From: Jiangellaceae bacterium
GTDB lineage: Bacteria > Actinomycetota > Actinomycetes > Jiangellales > Jiangellaceae
DNA length: 34,187 bases
Assembly: GCA_014534205.1 (NCBI GenBank)
Contig: JACVRX010000004.1
Location: 1 to 34,187, forward strand
Reading direction: 5' to 3'
This document shows positions 33,584 to 34,187 of the stretch, piece after piece. Numbering within the stretch: the stretch's first letter is position 1; each line of letters opens with the position of its first letter. The notes beneath the pieces are model-generated. The model worked only from the letters and a program-made list of their open reading frames with translations, was not told the DNA's origin and ran no database searches. The translations under genes were made by a program, and so were the position numbers.

Positions 33584-34187
33584 GTGAACAAGTCGCAGCT
33601 CATCGACGAGCTCGCCGACCGCTTCGGCGGCAACAAACGGGTCGCCACGCACGCGTTGGAGTCGGTGGTCGACGTCATCACCCGGTCGGTGTCCGCCGGG
33701 GAGAAGGTCGTCATCACCGGGTTCGGTGCGTTCGAGCGGACCGTCCGGAAAGCTGGCGTGGCCCGCAACCCGCGCACCGGCGCCTCGGTAAAGACGCGCA
33801 AGAAGTTCGTGCCGCGGTTCCGGCCCGGTAGCGAGCTGAAGGAGGTCGTGAGCGGCGCGCGGAAGGCGCCAAAGCGGGTCGCTCAGTCGTTCTCGCTCGT
33901 CCCGGAGACTGCAGCCACCGGCCTCCGTGCCGCTGCGGGCGTCGCTCGGGGCGCCATGGGCGAGGCTTCGGGTACTACGCGGATCGCCGCGGCTCGCACC
34001 AGCACGGCGAAGAAGACGACCGCGTCGGCGAGCTCGGCGGCGAAGAAGTCGACGGGTGCGAAGAAGACGTCGGCGGCGAAGAAGTCGACGGGTGCGAAGA
34101 AGACGTCGGCGGCGAAGAAGTCGACGGGTGCGAAGAAGACGTCGGCGGCGAAGAAGTCGACGGGTGCGAAGAAGACGTCGGCGGCGA
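33584..34187 (+). CDS. hup: HU-family nucleoid protein with long Lys/Ala/Ser-Thr-rich tail (3' end outside window)
   Basis: DNA-bending histone-like protein of the actinobacterial HupB/HupS type. Residues 1-90 are a standard HU fold: MNKSQLIDELADRFGGNKRV, VITGFGAFERTVRKAGVARN, NPRTGASVKTRKKFVPRFRP and GSELKEVVSG. A linker of about 60 residues (90-150) without HU homology leads to a repeated basic tail in units KKSTGAKKTSAA. At DNA level the unit is a perfect 36-bp tandem repeat from 34040. The frame is open to the window edge, so total length is unknown. Tails of this sort bind DNA and are acetylated or methylated in relatives. It follows leuD, as in mycobacteria and streptomycetes. Confidence 0.95.
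   Translation, partial: MNKSQLIDELADRFGGNKRVATHALESVVDVITRSVSAGEKVVITGFGAFERTVRKAGVARNPRTGASVKTRKKFVPRFRPGSELKEVVSGARKAPKRVAQSFSLVPETAATGLRAAAGVARGAMGEASGTTRIAAARTSTAKKTTASASSAAKKSTGAKKTSAAKKSTGAKKTSAAKKSTGAKKTSAAKKSTGAKKTSAA
34040..34187 (+). repeat. 36-bp perfect tandem repeat in the hup tail
   Basis: Four identical units (34040-34075, 34076-34111, 34112-34147, 34148-34183) and the start of a fifth, in the hup reading frame (12 codons per unit). The identity at synonymous sites means recent expansion or an assembly collapse or expansion. The array continues beyond the window. Confidence 0.95.

Noticed and set aside
34040-34187. CRISPR array
   Set aside because: The repeats are directly adjacent 36-bp coding units in frame with hup, without spacers.

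Overview
High-GC DNA of an actinomycete (Actinomycetota). The evidence is the gene order serA, leuB, ilvE, cimA, gltX and ndgR/leuC-leuD-hup, an HU protein with a long Lys/Ala tail, a Lsr2-like domain, GTG starts, and many TANNNT boxes 6-8 nt before start codons (leaderless transcripts). I cannot fix the genus from the sequence.

Layout. 1-5222: PQQ-type sugar dehydrogenase lipoprotein (minus, runs off the left edge), a divergent M1-like zinc peptidase, a D-2-hydroxyacid dehydrogenase, a BNR-repeat protein and a MoaD/ThiS-like protein. 5306-11424: ilvD (apparently frameshifted), a GGDEF protein, an ilvB leader peptide with attenuator, ilvB, ilvN, a large fold-back repeat, ilvC. 11425-13492: a secreted Ca-binding-type protein, then decayed DNA (integrase, toxin-like and secreted-protein remnants). 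13493-16697: serA, an unexplained leader-peptide/hairpin unit, and exonuclease III on the minus strand. 16830-20837: leuB, ilvE, then cimA behind its own Ile-rich leader and terminator. 20887-24228: an ERCC4 nuclease fused to a Lsr2-like domain, a FAH-family protein, gltX. 24517-24673: tRNA-Gln(CTG) and tRNA-Glu(CTC), followed by integrase and SDR remnants. 25409-29898: two paralogous MFS transporters flanking a divergent DapB-like protein. 29899-30612: second copy of the fold-back repeat and a broken prenyltransferase/squalene-cyclase-like pseudogene. 30613-33454: IclR regulator (NdgR/LtbR type) divergent from leuC-leuD. 33584-34187: hup, cut by the right edge inside a 36-bp tandem repeat.

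How it fits together. Most of the window makes branched-chain amino acids. CimA makes citramalate from pyruvate and acetyl-CoA, LeuCD and LeuB convert it to 2-oxobutanoate, IlvBN/IlvC/IlvD run the common pathway and IlvE transaminates. No leuA or ilvA is in the window. At least two transcripts (ilvB and cimA) show transcription attenuation with leader peptides carrying branched-chain codons, and leuCD has a divergent IclR regulator with a candidate operator. The least explained items are the orphan Val-Val-Ile-Leu leader after serA, the repeated fold-back element, the nuclease-Lsr2 fusion, the DapB-like protein without the usual catalytic His, and the ilvD frameshift.
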